From the NCBI RefSeq assembly GCF_003573695.1, contig NC_039363.1:125099302-125163301 (forward strand): a DNA stretch of 64,000 bases. The letters are read 5' to 3'. Below, piece by piece: positions 48,512 to 63,850 of the stretch. Below the pieces are notes generated by a model, which saw only the letters and a list, made by a program, of their open reading frames with translations, did not search any database and had not been told where the DNA came from. The DNA comes from Papaver somniferum (lineage: Eukaryota > Streptophyta > Magnoliopsida > Ranunculales > Papaveraceae). The stretch's first letter is position 1. Every line of letters starts with the position of its first letter. The position numbers and the translations under genes were made by a program.

Positions 48512-51500
48512 ATTTTAAGACGTTTTTCTGCAATGGAAATCAAAAGAAAAACGATTGCTAAAACGCGATAAGTATCATTTGTTTTGTTTTGTTTTGTTTT
48601 GTTTTGTTTTATAGAATTATAACCGGTGTAATTTTAATTTAGCGATTGAACATGATGCTTGAGATTTTAGGTTACCCGGTACCTAAAGTTAATTTTTTAT
48701 CTAATTTTGATGGACTATGATTATATTATGGATGATATTTTTCATCATGAAAACCTAACATAGAAAATTTTTATTGATGATAAACAAATATTTTTAAACA
48801 TGCTTTTGAGTTTTATTTCTATCTCCTACATTAAAATGAAAATGAATTGGGTCTAGAAATATTTACTATATATACTAGATATCATGAGGATAATCCACGC
48901 CGAAGTTCACAATTTTTGAAGCACTAAAAGTATTTTTAAAGTATTTTAGAATACTAAATAACGTATCTGAAACATTCTGTTGGGCAGAAATTTATTGCTA
49001 AATAAATTCGTTTTTGCTAATCTTTGTGTAGATATTTTGAAATAGTGTAACATGAAGCTCATAGATCAGGAATTAATCTTCAAAATCCAATTTGAAGTTT
49101 TCCATTTGAATTTTTAAATTGAGAGATGTGGTAATTTCAAAATTGTTGTGTATGTATGTCCAAAATAGGAGACATGATACTTGAGATTAGAGATTAGAGA
49201 TGTAAGAACTTATACTAAAAGTCATGTTTTGATTTTACTACTTCATACTCTTGTTTTGATAATGAAAAAGAAGATTATTGTTAGCAATCAAACTAGTGCA
49301 CCACATATGTTTGATAAAATGCTTGATAGTGAGTTATAAATATATGATGTTATAACTATAGAACTTTGAATCTTTGTTTGAAATTTAAGAGAAACTTGAA
49401 GTACTATATTTTAATTGATTTTTAAGTAATTATGTAAGTGCATACCTTACTTATTTTTGGTTTCGAATGCTCACATGTGAATGATTGTGACAGGTGCATG
49501 AGAATTCACCTACTTGAGCAAGTTTTTATTTTCCAATGAAATAAAAATAGCGGGGAGATTAATCCATGTGAGAAGCAATGAGGTTGGTGATTTATTTGTT
49601 GGTGCGCAAAGAATGGAAAATGGTTTATAACCAATTGAGCTTTAAAAGCAATTGAGGTATGTTTGATGAACTATTTGTAGTGATTGTAGTGATCAAATAA
49701 TGGAATTCTAAATTGAATAAATTGATTGTTCAATCTTAGAATAAATTTTAGGGAAACAAGATATCGGTGTGTATGACAATAAACATGTGACTCATATAAG
49801 TTTGGAACTTATGAGATGGAATTCTATGCGAACCCAAAACCGAAATATTTTGAAACCTAGTCAAAACCAATGTGAATATCAACTCTCACCAAGAAATGAA
49901 CATAATATTGATTATGAATTTATTTGCTATTGTTGCACGGTATTGCAAGGATATCAAATGTTATTAACAATGCTTTTCAAGCTAAGTTAATGTGAATTGT
50001 GGATACGGTGAGAGGTTGGTATATATTGGTGGTTTACACCATGTTTGTTTTGATAGGTTATAGTTCAAAATTTGAACCAAATTGTTTGAAAGAAAGTGGT
50101 GCTGAGATATACTCACATCACTAGGATTTTCGGTATTGGTATGGTTCAAAGTTTACTTCGGGTAGAACAATTTTATTAAAATGTTCATACTTCCGAAATG
50201 AGAAAGAATTCTAGTTTCCGCCTATCTTGTTATTAACAGATTCATATTAGAAATTTGTTGAACTTGATCATTACACTACTACAAATGATAGGTTATGGAT
50301 AAAATGCTTGAACATAATATTAAAATTTTATCATAACATGAATTGAATTTTGAATATTTGAAATATGAGATTTTGTCATGCTTTAAGAAATGAATGAGTT
50401 AGTAACGAATGAGAGCATGTTATAGTTTCTTATAAACTTGGTGAATTTGTGAGTAACATGTATGTAATCTTACCTAACTCATAAAAGCATGTACACTTCT
50501 AAATCTTTCGCAACTTGCAATGGTTTTGGATGAAATAAAATATTAGAGAATTTTATAAAGATGCTTATAGTAACTTGTTTTGATATCAAATATGATCTAT
50601 TGAGTAGTGAATTAGAAAATGTTATTATCATGAAAATTGGTTGAATTTTTATTCTCTATATTGTGTAAAACGTTTTGGGTCTAGATCATTGGTTCATTAG
50701 TTTTTCACATTTTTTGGAGTCTTTGGATATTGTTTTGAAATTTTTGTTTGAGTCAAAAAATAGTGGGGTCCATACCCTATGATTTACCAACTTTGATTTA
50801 AATCGGAGGAACTAGAAAAATGAAGGTGACAAGTAATTCACTAAGAATGAATCTAGAAATGCATAACTATAGTGAGACTAAGAGTTAGTCATGAATATTT
50901 TGTTGATGGAAAATAACTTCTTATAGAGAGTAACTTTGTTCTTCAAATTATTAAATCTTTGGAAAAAAGTTTTTATGAGCCTATTGTTTTTAGACAAGCA
51001 AAAAAAAAAAATTATTGACTCTTGCATTCATGTCGCTAAATAACTTACATGCTTGTTTTGTTGATGTTGTTTCTACAATGTATGATTTGTTATAGTCATA
51101 AGTAGATATACATACTTCTGTGTAAGTTAAGGATGAGAATCTATGTAAACCAAGCATGGGAAACTGTGTAGTTTCAACAATAAACGAAATTATATAAGTT
51201 AGATAAGTTATCATTTATTTTCTGAAAAACAACTTTAAAACAATTTATAAAATAAAAATTGTTTACTTGATTCATTCGAATGATTTCAGAATTAATGAAA
51301 GTGAAATGCACAATACTATTTGTTTTGTATGCATTAGTGATTTTTTGAATTTTTATTCTAACTTATAGGATGAAAATGAAATTGAGAACATGCTTAGTTT
51401 GCTATTTGACATGAAAGACTTGAGTGAAGATGGTGTGAAATGAATTTTTTCTTTCCCTGGATCAATTTTCATTTCAATAAAAACAGAATTTTTAAAAGAG

Positions 51501-51860
51501 ATAGAAATATATATAGTCTGACTGTAAACAAGTTTTCACTCATTTGGTTTAGTGCTAATGCTTTTGAGATTGTGTGTGATTGCACTAGACATGAGTATGG
51601 TAGCTCAGTATGCTTCTTTGCTACGTGATTGACTATATATATATATAAGTATTTTTTGTAGTGGGGGTGTAATATATTGCTTCCATAGTGGGGGTTTTAT
51701 AATCATATTTACCAATCTTAGTATGGAAAATTGGTAAAATATTGAGAAGGTTATGAGGTGTTTCAAACACATCATACGCCTAGAAATACACTATCTAAAT
51801 TGTTACCGCAATCCTTTAAGGATGATGCGAAGCTGATTGGACATCCTTTCAGTTGAATCC
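48512..51860. other. Non-coding internal region of the copia-type element
   Basis: AT-rich; stops in all frames. Only short frames, none recognised. (GTTTT)6 is at 48581-48610 and a run of ten A at about 51001. This replaces the expected gag, protease, integrase and RT. Confidence 0.6.
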
Positions 51861-52627
51861 TTTAAGGGATGGAACGACTCGATCCTCTAATAGATATAGG
51901 AACAGACATATTAATCCAATGTGATAGTACCGCGGATATTGCATAAATTGAGAACATAACGACAACTACAAGAGTTGATTTTATGAGAATATGAATTATA
52001 TAGTGTCTGAAAAGAGTTTTCATTATTCCTTTGACGAAAGGATTAATAAGAAGATGTGAATACATCTTAGGGATGAGGTTGATGCCCATTGATATTGAGT
52101 CACCTGTGATGGATACCCAACCTAGAAATAGGTTCAAAGGGAATAGACGAAGTCACAGGTGATATGGAGATGCGAGAATCATGCTTTTGAAGAATTCATC
52201 CCACGGCATGATATCCTGAAGGGAGTAGAGGTTGAGTTTAATTTTTAGATTTTAATTTTTAAACTCTTAATGATGTTTATATCTCTATTTAGAGTGGGGT
52301 ACTTTCAGGAGTACTCTTGATAAACTCACCTATGTGAATGTGAAAGTGTGGCCGCTTTCTATGAGAATATGGGCAGTTCTCTAGATCATTCATTAAACTG
52401 GGGCACAAGCACATGGCCATAATGTGCTGGCTTTAGACTTTACACTAGTATAGTCGTGTGTGTTAAGTAATCTTTTATCTCCTAGAGTTCAAGACTTATG
52501 TTCACTCTATGGTCAGATTTGAGAGAGCCTATTAACACTACGTAAAGGTTCAAGTCGCGAGACACCTTTGCTTATGCACAATTCTATAAGTTCTTGCTCA
52601 ATGTTTTGAAAAATATAAGTGGGGGAT

Positions 52628-53296
52628 TGTTGAGATATATGTTTTAAAAACATTAATTAATTTCCAAATGTTATTCTCACAATTAAATGGTTTTAATGAA
52701 GAATTTATTTTGTGACCATTATTCCTTTCCTTAAAGAATGAATTTATTTTGTTTTAATGCCAAAAATCGTTTTCAAATTGAGTGGGTTAATGAAGCTAAT
52801 TCATTTACTCATATTTATTTCCTTGGCTATTAAAATAAAATCAGAACTTTTTTTATGAAAAGGGTTAGAGGAGTTGTATAATATTTTCTTATGAGAGAGT
52901 TTTTTCATTTATGTTTGGGAAGAGTTGTTGAAACATTTTTTTTTAGTGAGAGAGTTTTCTTTTATGTTTCTTGGGTTTCCAAAGAAAAATGAATGGTTTG
53001 TAATAAAGAAAAAACAAGCGTGTGATCATCCTTGGTTTTTTCTAAAGAGTTCTGAGCAAGAATGAAGTGTAGAAGTTTCACATCCTCTCACCGTGCAAGA
53101 GTGATTGTGTAAGAGATTGATCTCGGCTTTTTTAACCTGGGGATGACGCGCTATTGAAGAACTGCTTGCACAATCTTGGGCAGAGCCGCGAAACGTCTTA
53201 AAGAAAGCGACCTAGTCCGCGACTCAGCCATAACGTTATTTGTTTCCTGTTTGATTTATTTGTTGTGCAGGCATGATTCGGCAATTGTTCCAAACA
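52628..53296 (+). repeat. 3' LTR of young copia-type element
   Basis: 669 bp, same length and ends as the 5' LTR. The exon 1 reading frame of CRK-2 runs on into it, which explains an open frame crossing 53297. Confidence 0.95.
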
Positions 53297-54386
53297 CTAG
53301 GTTTAATAACCCTTCCACCTTGTTTCCCATCACAGCAATTGGGTAATTCAGAGATAGCCGCAACGAGACATCGATTGCAACTACTTGAAGATATATCAAC
53401 AGTACATTGTACTAACCCATATACTTTCTGGAAATTTGAAGAACCATTTGAAATAGCTTTACTTACTAAACCATTCATTAAATCTCTTAAAATTGGATTA
53501 AACTTATCCGGATCGGTAAGGTTGTTAACATTCCAGGACAAAAATCTTGGATTATCCAGCATTAAATTGAAGTAATATTCATCTGAATACCTTAACATGC
53601 ATTCTTCATACCAAATAATTGCTCGTTTAGATTCGGGACATCTCTTTTCTGTAATGATCTCTTTAGCTGCAGTTTCAGCACAAATTTGACAATCTTGTGA
53701 TGCTGCAATATCACCTCTACACTGTAAAGAACCGTAAACTGTGTCCAGGTTTCTCCCGACCGTGGCGTTATAGTATCCATTTCTTGAAGTGTTGGCTGAT
53801 GAGATAGAAGGTAGAAGAATATTGAGGTTCTTTTGAAATGTACTGTTAGTAGTATAATTACTACTTCCTAAACAGGAATGCCAAACATATATTGGTTGTG
53901 CTGTTGTGTGTTGTATGATCGATAAGTTTGAGAGAGAAAACAAGTAGATTAAAATAACCCATGTTTTTTTGTTTCTGATAATAATCAGATTTTTTTAGTT
54001 TCTGATTTTTTAATAAACTCAATCAACCACAATCATCAAGGGTGGTTTTGGTTTCAAGTTACAGTCCAAAGACTATCTAGAGAAGTCCATTTTCCACATT
54101 TGAAGGTTATGTGGTTATCAGAGAAAGCCATGCATGTGGAGAAGACTCGCGAGTCAAACTAGTCGGTGTTGCCAGGGTGGAACATAACTACAGAAAATAG
54201 TTAAAAGGATGCATCTTCTAGAGTTCAAGAACAAAAATATGTTCGGTCTTAAATGGAGACTAACTCTTTTATTTGAAAGACTACTGGCCCATATTAAGGA
54301 GTGAAGTTATTATAGACAAATACAAAAAAAAGACACTATATGAAAGATAGTCTCCCATTTTGTTAAAAAAATTGGATTATGGACCA

Positions 54387-54587
54387 GACGGGGACTGTCC
54401 CCAGTCCAGAAAAAAAAAGAAATCTTCTTAGACGGGGGACATTCCCCTGTCAACAAAAAAACCTAAAAAAATTCTACATAGACGGGGATAGTCCCCCGTC
54501 AAAAAAAATTGGTTTTAACGGGGTACTGTCCCCCGTTTTGCACTCAAAGTTTCTTTTTTCTGACGGGGGATAGTCCCCCGTCTAGTG
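54387..54587. repeat. Five GACGGGG...CCCCGTC hairpins; CACTA-like end
   Basis: Five 20-21 base inverted repeats start at 54387, 54431, 54481, 54517 and 54562, spaced 36-50 bases apart. Each has the form (G/A)ACGGGG(G)A...TCCCC(C)GTC, separated by A- or T-rich linkers. The last is followed by TAGTG (54583-54587), the complement of CACTA. Subterminal hairpin repeats next to a CACTA end are usual for plant CACTA/EnSpm transposons. The opposite end was not found. Confidence 0.6.
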
Positions 54588-54601
54588 TGAAACTCCCAGC
54601 T

Positions 54602-54621
54602 ACTCGTTCGTCTGAACGAGT
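54602..54621. repeat. 20-nt perfect hairpin
   Basis: ACTCGTTCGTCTGAACGAGT: 8-base arms and a 4-base loop, 15 bases beyond the CACTA-like end. Confidence 0.9.
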
Positions 54622-54736
54622 GTGTGAAAGAATTTGAGAGAAAAGTGGATTGAAATCTACCATAGGAGAGCCTAATTTGCTCAAATTGGTAGTGCACTCT
54701 TTCATTTGAAAGGATGACACTACCCATAGCCCTTGC

Positions 54737-55085
54737 TCTTACAACGAGAATCTCAACTCCAGTGCTGTAATAAACAAGATTAACTCACAGAAAAGGAAAA
54801 ATGACAAGAACAAGATTATGTACTTGGGGATCGTCTTCATCTAACATACTTAAACAGCCTTGGATGTTTTAGTTTCTGATTTTGTAATGAACTCAATCAA
54901 CTACAATCATCAAGGGTGCGGTTGGTTTCGTATTAAACTCTAAATAGTAGCTAGATCCTCCTAGATAAGTCCATTTCTCACATTCCAAGACTATGTGGTT
55001 GGGAGTGTCAGTGAAAGTCATGTACGTGGAGAAAACTTTAGAGTCAAACTAGTCATCGAACCAGGGCGGAACCGGACAGCGGTTT
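54737..55085 (-). pseudogene. Scar of a lost CRK copy
   Basis: 54737-54848 matches the 3' flank of the CRK genes (GAGAATCT, AATAAAC(A)AG, GTACTTGGGGATCGTCTTCA) up to the last codons. At once, 54862-55085 matches the CRK-1 upstream region (TTTTAGTTTCTGATTTTGTA, CACATTCCAAGACTATGTGG, AGTGAAAGTCATGTACGTGG). The whole coding sequence and introns that should lie between are absent, replaced by about 15 unrelated bases. Confidence 0.7.
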
Positions 55086-55392
55086 TAGGATTGCTAGGTG
55101 GTTATAGTACCCGAATTGAATTTTAAGAGTAGGAGCTAACATTTTAAACAGCATATTTCCTATCCATTTTAAGAGGGAAACTAAATTTCAGCAAATTGAA
55201 TTTCATTGTAAAGGTCTTACGATGAGAATCTGATCTCCAATGCTATAATAAACGAGTACAAAAAATCGGTTATTGCTAACCAAAGAATCTAGATACTGCC
55301 AAGTGCCAACCAACTCAGAGAAAAGGAAAAACGGCAAGGATTATGTACCAAGGGATCGTCCTCATCTTGGATAAAGCTCATTTGTTGAAGTT

Positions 55393-58239
<2,847 letters not shown>

Positions 58240-59748
58240 GATTTTTTTGTTTGTGATGATCATAATGTCTTGGTTTCTGATTTTGTAAATAAACTTTATC
58301 AACCACAATCATCAAGGTTGGGGTTGGACTGCATTTAAAGTCTAAAAACTAGGGAAATTTTTTTGCTCTAGCGCTGCTAGATCATTTTTGATCTGGCAGC
58401 CCGAGGACCAAGCATGTGTCCATTTCTGATGTCAGCTAACCCATCCTAATAACCTTAGTTATATGTGAACAAATTCCTAGCTACCAAAAACATTCACCGT
58501 ATTGTATTTTTCAAATAATATCCGGATACATCTTTACTTTTGGAGGTAACGACGGTTAAAGATTCTGTAAATTTGTAGGAAACCTAGAAAGGATAATGGT
58601 AGAGGTTTGCATCTAAATATATTTCATCTTCAGTTTAGAATAAACTTTTTTTTTTCTTATTTTGATAATAGAAGACTAAAGTAGCGCAAACTACATATCT
58701 CACACCATTTTTTCTGATCGATGACATATCTCATACCAAATTGAAAGTTAAAGAAAAAAGTAATCTTCAAGAATAATCACGAACATAAACCAGCAGCGAA
58801 GAAATCCAGCAAAACTAAACTGTCAATGGAGAAAACAAAGAGGAATGCCCCAACACGAGCAGGCAATGGAGAAAGAAAGAGCATACAAACGAAAAAACAG
58901 CTCCTGGAAGGAATGATGCAATGGTAAAAAATAAATAAATTCCAAATCCAAACCAATGACTGCAGGTATGTATAGTTAATCATTATAAGGAGTATCCATA
59001 TTTTTTGGGTTTTGTTTCGGTTTTACTATGTCTATTAAGATTCTTATATAGGACTAAAGCACTAAGGGGACATATAGAAGAAGATGTAGTAGAAGTATCC
59101 CCTTTAGATACAGATGTGGAAAAAGTGTTTCACTTCTATTCAGATGTCAAAGCAGTAACCCTTTCCGGTGCCACTACACCATCAAATGCTTTGGAGGTTA
59201 ATAGCTATGGCATTTACGCTGGAAGGTGAAAAAACCCACACTGTAGTCGAAAGTATCTAGTCTGATCAGGCAAAATGTATAGTAGAACTTTCGGTGATGG
59301 TGGATGCTTTGCTGGACTATATGTCTTTACCTTGTATTTTTTTCCTTCAATAAAAGTATTGGCATACAATGAAGAATGAAAGATCACTGCAATGGTTGAA
59401 TACCTCAAGTTGGAGTATAGTTTATGACCTGAAATGCAAGTGTACTTCAGAAGCAAGAAAGTTTTGTATGAATTTAATATTGTTTCCCTTTACGAAGAAG
59501 AACGGACGTGGTCACCGATTTTTTGCTTTAGTTATCCTTGGTATTCATCTTCATTTTTACCCCAGTTACCACCGTACATTTATATGGCTCTAGTTTGAGA
59601 TGTTCACAAATACATGGAGTTGATTCATTTGGATTTTGGAATTATTGGAATGTATATGCACTGATGCACACTCAAGAAATCAATGAACCCTGAATCACAC
59701 ATATCCAGCCCCTTATTAGTAGTTCTAGAAGTTCATAAGAATTATACA
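58240..59748. other. Intergenic; hairpin and possible terminal exon
   Basis: No certain gene. A frame ending at 59229 (plus) begins after a plausible acceptor ATATAG near 59049 and reads GHIEEDVVEVSPLDTDVEKV, then NALEVNSYGIYAGR and stop. AATAAAAG follows at about 59350, so it could be a last exon, but no family was recognised and no upstream exon was found. A near-perfect hairpin GCTGCTAGATCA-TTTT-TGATCTGGCAGC lies at 58373-58400. Confidence 0.3.
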
Positions 59749-62700
59749 TTATATAACAGATACGTCATTAGCCAAAGATACAGAGATGTTATCTGATGGT
59801 AAGTTCCACCATTCTCCTACATTATAAGACTTGTGGACTGATTTGGCTAGGCAATCAACAATTTTATTACACACTCTAGGTATATAGACACATTTCCAGT
59901 TCTGATGTATTTTACAAAGATCAACACACAAAGATAAAAAAAAGGAGAAGAATCCCACGGTGATAAAGGCAAACCAGGATTTATAGACAACATCAAACTC
60001 TTATTGTCAGATTCAACGATAACAACACTCCAATCTTTATCTTGAGCCCATTGCATTGCTTCTAATAGAGCCCATGTTTCATCTTGAAAAACATTGGCTA
60101 CTCTTCTAAGTACTCCCCTGGAAGCAACATGTCTCCCTGCAGAATTTCTAATTATCACACCAATACCAGAAAGATAAAAACTTTTATGATATGAAGCATC
60201 AACATTAGTTTAAAAAAAGTGTCTGGTGGAGGAGGGTTCCAATGATGTGAATGTCCTACAATATTTCTATGATGGAAAGTATGTTGATGAGGCACTAATG
60301 AAGAAGAACCATTAGTAAGATATTTAAACAGAGGAAGTAAGACAGAGTTAAGATTAATCTGGGCCTGCTGAGAAAATGACTTGACATCTGCATTTCCATA
60401 TGTGCCGCATTGTTGCAGTGGTTCCATGTATAGAAGGAGAATCTAAATGAAATTTGATCACAATATTAGTTGAAGGCCAGGTATAAATCTAATCAGTAAT
60501 AGTATTATACTATTGTAAGAGATGAAAATGCCGAGGAAGAGAAGCTCTCCAGATGGCAGTATTGAAAGGGAAAGTAAAGAAAACATGATTTATGTCTTCT
60601 ATACTTGTTGTGTTGCAGAGTGGGCGAGAAAACTAGTTACACCAGGAATATGTCTCAAGTTACTTTTAACATGTCGAATATTAGTAATAATCTTCCATAG
60701 AAAAATCAACAGCTTATAAGGTATTTTTAATTTCTAGAACGTCAACCAGAAAGATGTACTAAAGGAAGATAAAGTATCGCCATGCAAATCAATGTTACAG
60801 AGATGGTTATAAGTTGACTTAATCGTAAATACTCCAGTTGACGTAAGTGGCCAGATGAGAGTATCCTTAGACTGTAACACTAGAGGAATGGTTAAAATGG
60901 AATCCACTTGTTGAGGAGTAAATAATTTTCTCAAAAGAGCAACATTCTATTCCCATGTCTCAAGATATATGAGGTCAGAAACCCATTGATGTTCATTTAC
61001 ATTTAGGTCATCCCACTTATATAAAGGTTACTTTTCACAGGGTATCCAATTATGTTTCCAGATGTTTGCAATAGAGCCATCTCCTATTCTCCATTTACCA
61101 AATCTATAAATAATCTGCAAACCATGCAAAATACTCTGCTAAATCCAACTTGTGTTTTCACAAAGAGGAGGAGGTTCATGTTTTAAATCATATAAAGAAA
61201 AATATTTACCGTTAAGAAGTTTAACCCACAACTCTGTAGAAGAATGAATCATCTCCCAGGACAACTTTGCTAAGAAAGCAGAATTGTAATGAGATAAATG
61301 TTTTAAACCTAAACCTCCATGTCTTTTTGGGAAGCGTACCTTATTCTATCCAATGAAACGCTTCCTTTTACCCCACCAGTAATTTCTTTGAATTTGGCCC
61401 ATCTGCTGAATTCTAGTATCAGGTAATTTGAGAACCTGCATATGATATACACCCATTGTACTTAAAACTAAATTTAGTTGGGTAGTCTTACCAGCTTGAT
61501 TAATTAGTTTACTTTCCCAACCCTGCAGTTTGAGATTCATATTATCTGAAATTGGCTGACAATTTGTAGTCTTTCATCTATGCAGCAACAAGGGAATTCC
61601 CAAATATTTCTCACCCAAGCCCATTATCTTCATTTGCATGATGTTCGCAATGCTGTTTCTGGTACAAGGAGTAACATTAGTGCTGAAAAAAATTGTTGAT
61701 TTTTGTAAATTTATAACTTGACCTGAAGCAGTACTACACCGATGAAAGATATGTTGAAGTTGTCAAAGGTGATGGGGGGAAGCTTCTAAAAACAACAAAC
61801 AATCGTCTGCAAAAAATAAGTGACTAATTTCAAGACTATTTTTAGCTACTTTGAGTACTTTCAGTTGACCAGTGAGAAGTTGATTTTGAATTATTCTTGA
61901 AAAAGCTTCCATTACTATGAGAAAAAGATAAGGTGATAATGGATCACCTTGTCGAATTCCAATAGTAGGATAGAAAGAGGCCGAAGGACTTCCATTAATA
62001 AGAAGAGAAACCTCTCTAGTAGTTATACATTGATCAACAAGTTGAATCCAGTCAGGATGAAAACCTAGTCGACAAAGAATATCAAACAAAAAATACCATT
62101 CTAGGCGATCAAATGCCTTTAACATGTCTAGTTTCAGACCAATGTACGAGATTTTACGTTTTCTTTTCAGTTTCACTGAGTGAAGTACCTCATGTGCTAT
62201 GATGATGTTATTTTGGATATGTCTACCAGGGACATAAGCAGACTGAGTAGGTGCAATGAGATTGGTTAACAAAGGTTTTAATCTACCAGAGATAAGTTTT
62301 GAAATAATCTTGTAACTGACGTTGCAAAGACTAATTGGTCTGTAGTCATTAGGGGTTTGAGGATGAAGAGTTTTGTGTATAAGAACTTGGTATGTATGGT
62401 TGATGAATTTAAGCATATATTTATGAGTAAAAAAATGTTGGACCATGGAAATTACCTCTTTTCCCGCCATAGACCAACATTGTTGATAAAATGCTACTTG
62501 AAAACCATCCTTCCCAGGTGAAGACCATGGCTGGATCTGAAAGACCACATCCTTAATTTCTTGTTCCGAATGGAATCTGCAAAAGCATACTATTTTCTTC
62601 ACCTGAAATACAACTCTGAAATTCTGACAAAATAGACTTATCTAAAGCTGGATTAGTGGATTTTGATATTGTGGAAAAATGAGAAAGTAAAGTGTTCTCA

Positions 62701-63850
62701 ATATCTGATTTTGTATCATGCCATATCCCAAAAGAATCCTGATGAATAACAGAAATATGACTTCTTTTTCTGTTAAAATTGGCTTTGGAATGAAAATAAG
62801 AAGTGTTTTTGTCTTCATAATAAGAGTGAGTACCAGATTTTTGCATGTAAAAATCTTTTTGGATAGATAACTATTTCTGAAGAGAATGAGTTAAATTAAG
62901 ATCTATAGTATTAAAAGTGGGTGTATTCATGTTGTAGCATTGATCAAGATGGTTTTGAATGGATTGAATTTGAGTTTCTATATTGCAAAAACTGACTTTT
63001 TTCCAAAGTTGAAGTTGTTGTTTTGTATAATTTAGTTTTGAAGAAAGTTGATAAGAAGGAGAACCCAAAACTCGGTGAGACCAGCTTGTGTTTATAATAT
63101 CAGAACAAGATGCAATTGAAAACCAGTATCTCTGAAATCGAAAGGGGAACTGTTTTTTTCATACCTGTTGATGTAGTCAAAAGAATGGGAGAGTGATCTG
63201 AAGCCACTGGTGGAATATGCATGAGATGAGCTTTAGAGTAACAATTAAGCCAAGAAACATTTACAAGTGCTCTATCAAGCCTAACATCTGTATAATCTTG
63301 TCCAGTTCTGTGGTTAGACCAAGTTGTCGAATACCCTGAAAATCCCATATCAATCAGACCTAGTTGTTGAATCATCGGTCTCACCAGAATGTTGATGAGG
63401 ATGCTGAGAAGAACTTTGAGTCTCAAAGTCTGACATTGTGAAACTCGAATATCCCAATAAAATCCAGGGTAGTTCCACTAAAGGTTGCATATCAAGCATG
63501 TATTTCCATTGTTCTTGATACTCCATAGGATTATAAGAACCATACATACAGCTTAAAAGAAAGTCTGATTCATGGAATGAGTATGAAGGATAACATGAAA
63601 ATTATATCTAGATGTATGCATGATTTCTAGGTCAAATCCATTTTCCAAGCCAAAGAAATACCACCAGACAGACCCATCGGGGGAGCATAACAAAAATTAG
63701 GATAACTAAATTGTTGTTTAAAAAAATGCATTATTGAGTCTACAATTTTAGTTTCTGATAAAAATAAAATATCAGGGTCGTATTTCCTAATACAAATAAT
63801 CTCTAGTAGAAGGGTTATCAAAACCGTGACAGTCCTGGGATAAATTTTCG
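59749..63850 (-). pseudogene. L1-type LINE (EN, RT, RNase H), decayed
   Basis: Minus strand. Order: endonuclease, about 63100-63850 (YDPDILFLSETK, GLSGGISLAWK, GYSTTWSNHRTGQDYTDVRL, ASDHSPILL); linker with DKNTSYFHSKAN; reverse transcriptase, 61763-62602 (WSSPGKDGF, LCNVSYKIISKLISGRLK, AYVPGRHIQNNI, IGIRQGDPLSPYLF, FADDCLLF); thumb (GKTTQLNLVLSTMGVYHMQ, RNYWWGKRKR); zf-RVT-like region (about 60730-60940); and RNase H of the RVT_3 type (59749-60230: VIIRNSAGRHVASRG, DETWALLEAMQWA, ESDNKSL, CLAKSVHKSYN). Several stops and frame changes break it: for example after ASPHHL (61763), between EN blocks near 63425, and in the zf-RVT. The usual endonuclease GDF motif is altered. No clear poly(A) tail was found at the 3' side, and the 5' end is near or beyond the window edge. 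Confidence 0.9.

Larger units (their letters stand above)
47843..53296 (+). mobile_element. Young copia-type element inside CRK-2 exon 1
   Basis: 5454 bp, with perfect 5-bp target duplication CTAGG (47838-47842 and 53297-53301). LTRs are 669 bp each. The internal region (48512-52627) is 4.1 kb with no intact gag or pol. A decayed end of copia RNase H is readable at about 51905-52163: QCDSTADIA, then PLTKGL and GMRLMPID. A polypurine tract GTGGGGGAT (52619-52627) abuts the 3' LTR and sets the plus orientation. No standard primer site was seen after the 5' LTR (ATTTTAAGACG). Confidence 0.93.

Noticed and set aside
51862..52137. 91-codon minus frame
   Set aside because: Antisense shadow of the decayed copia RNase H end, which reads on the plus strand (PLTKGL...LMPID).
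53273..53575. 100-codon plus frame over CRK-2 exon 1
   Set aside because: Antisense of the DUF26 coding exon; the same shadow occurs opposite CRK-1 (27042-27308) and CRK-3 (57575-57808).
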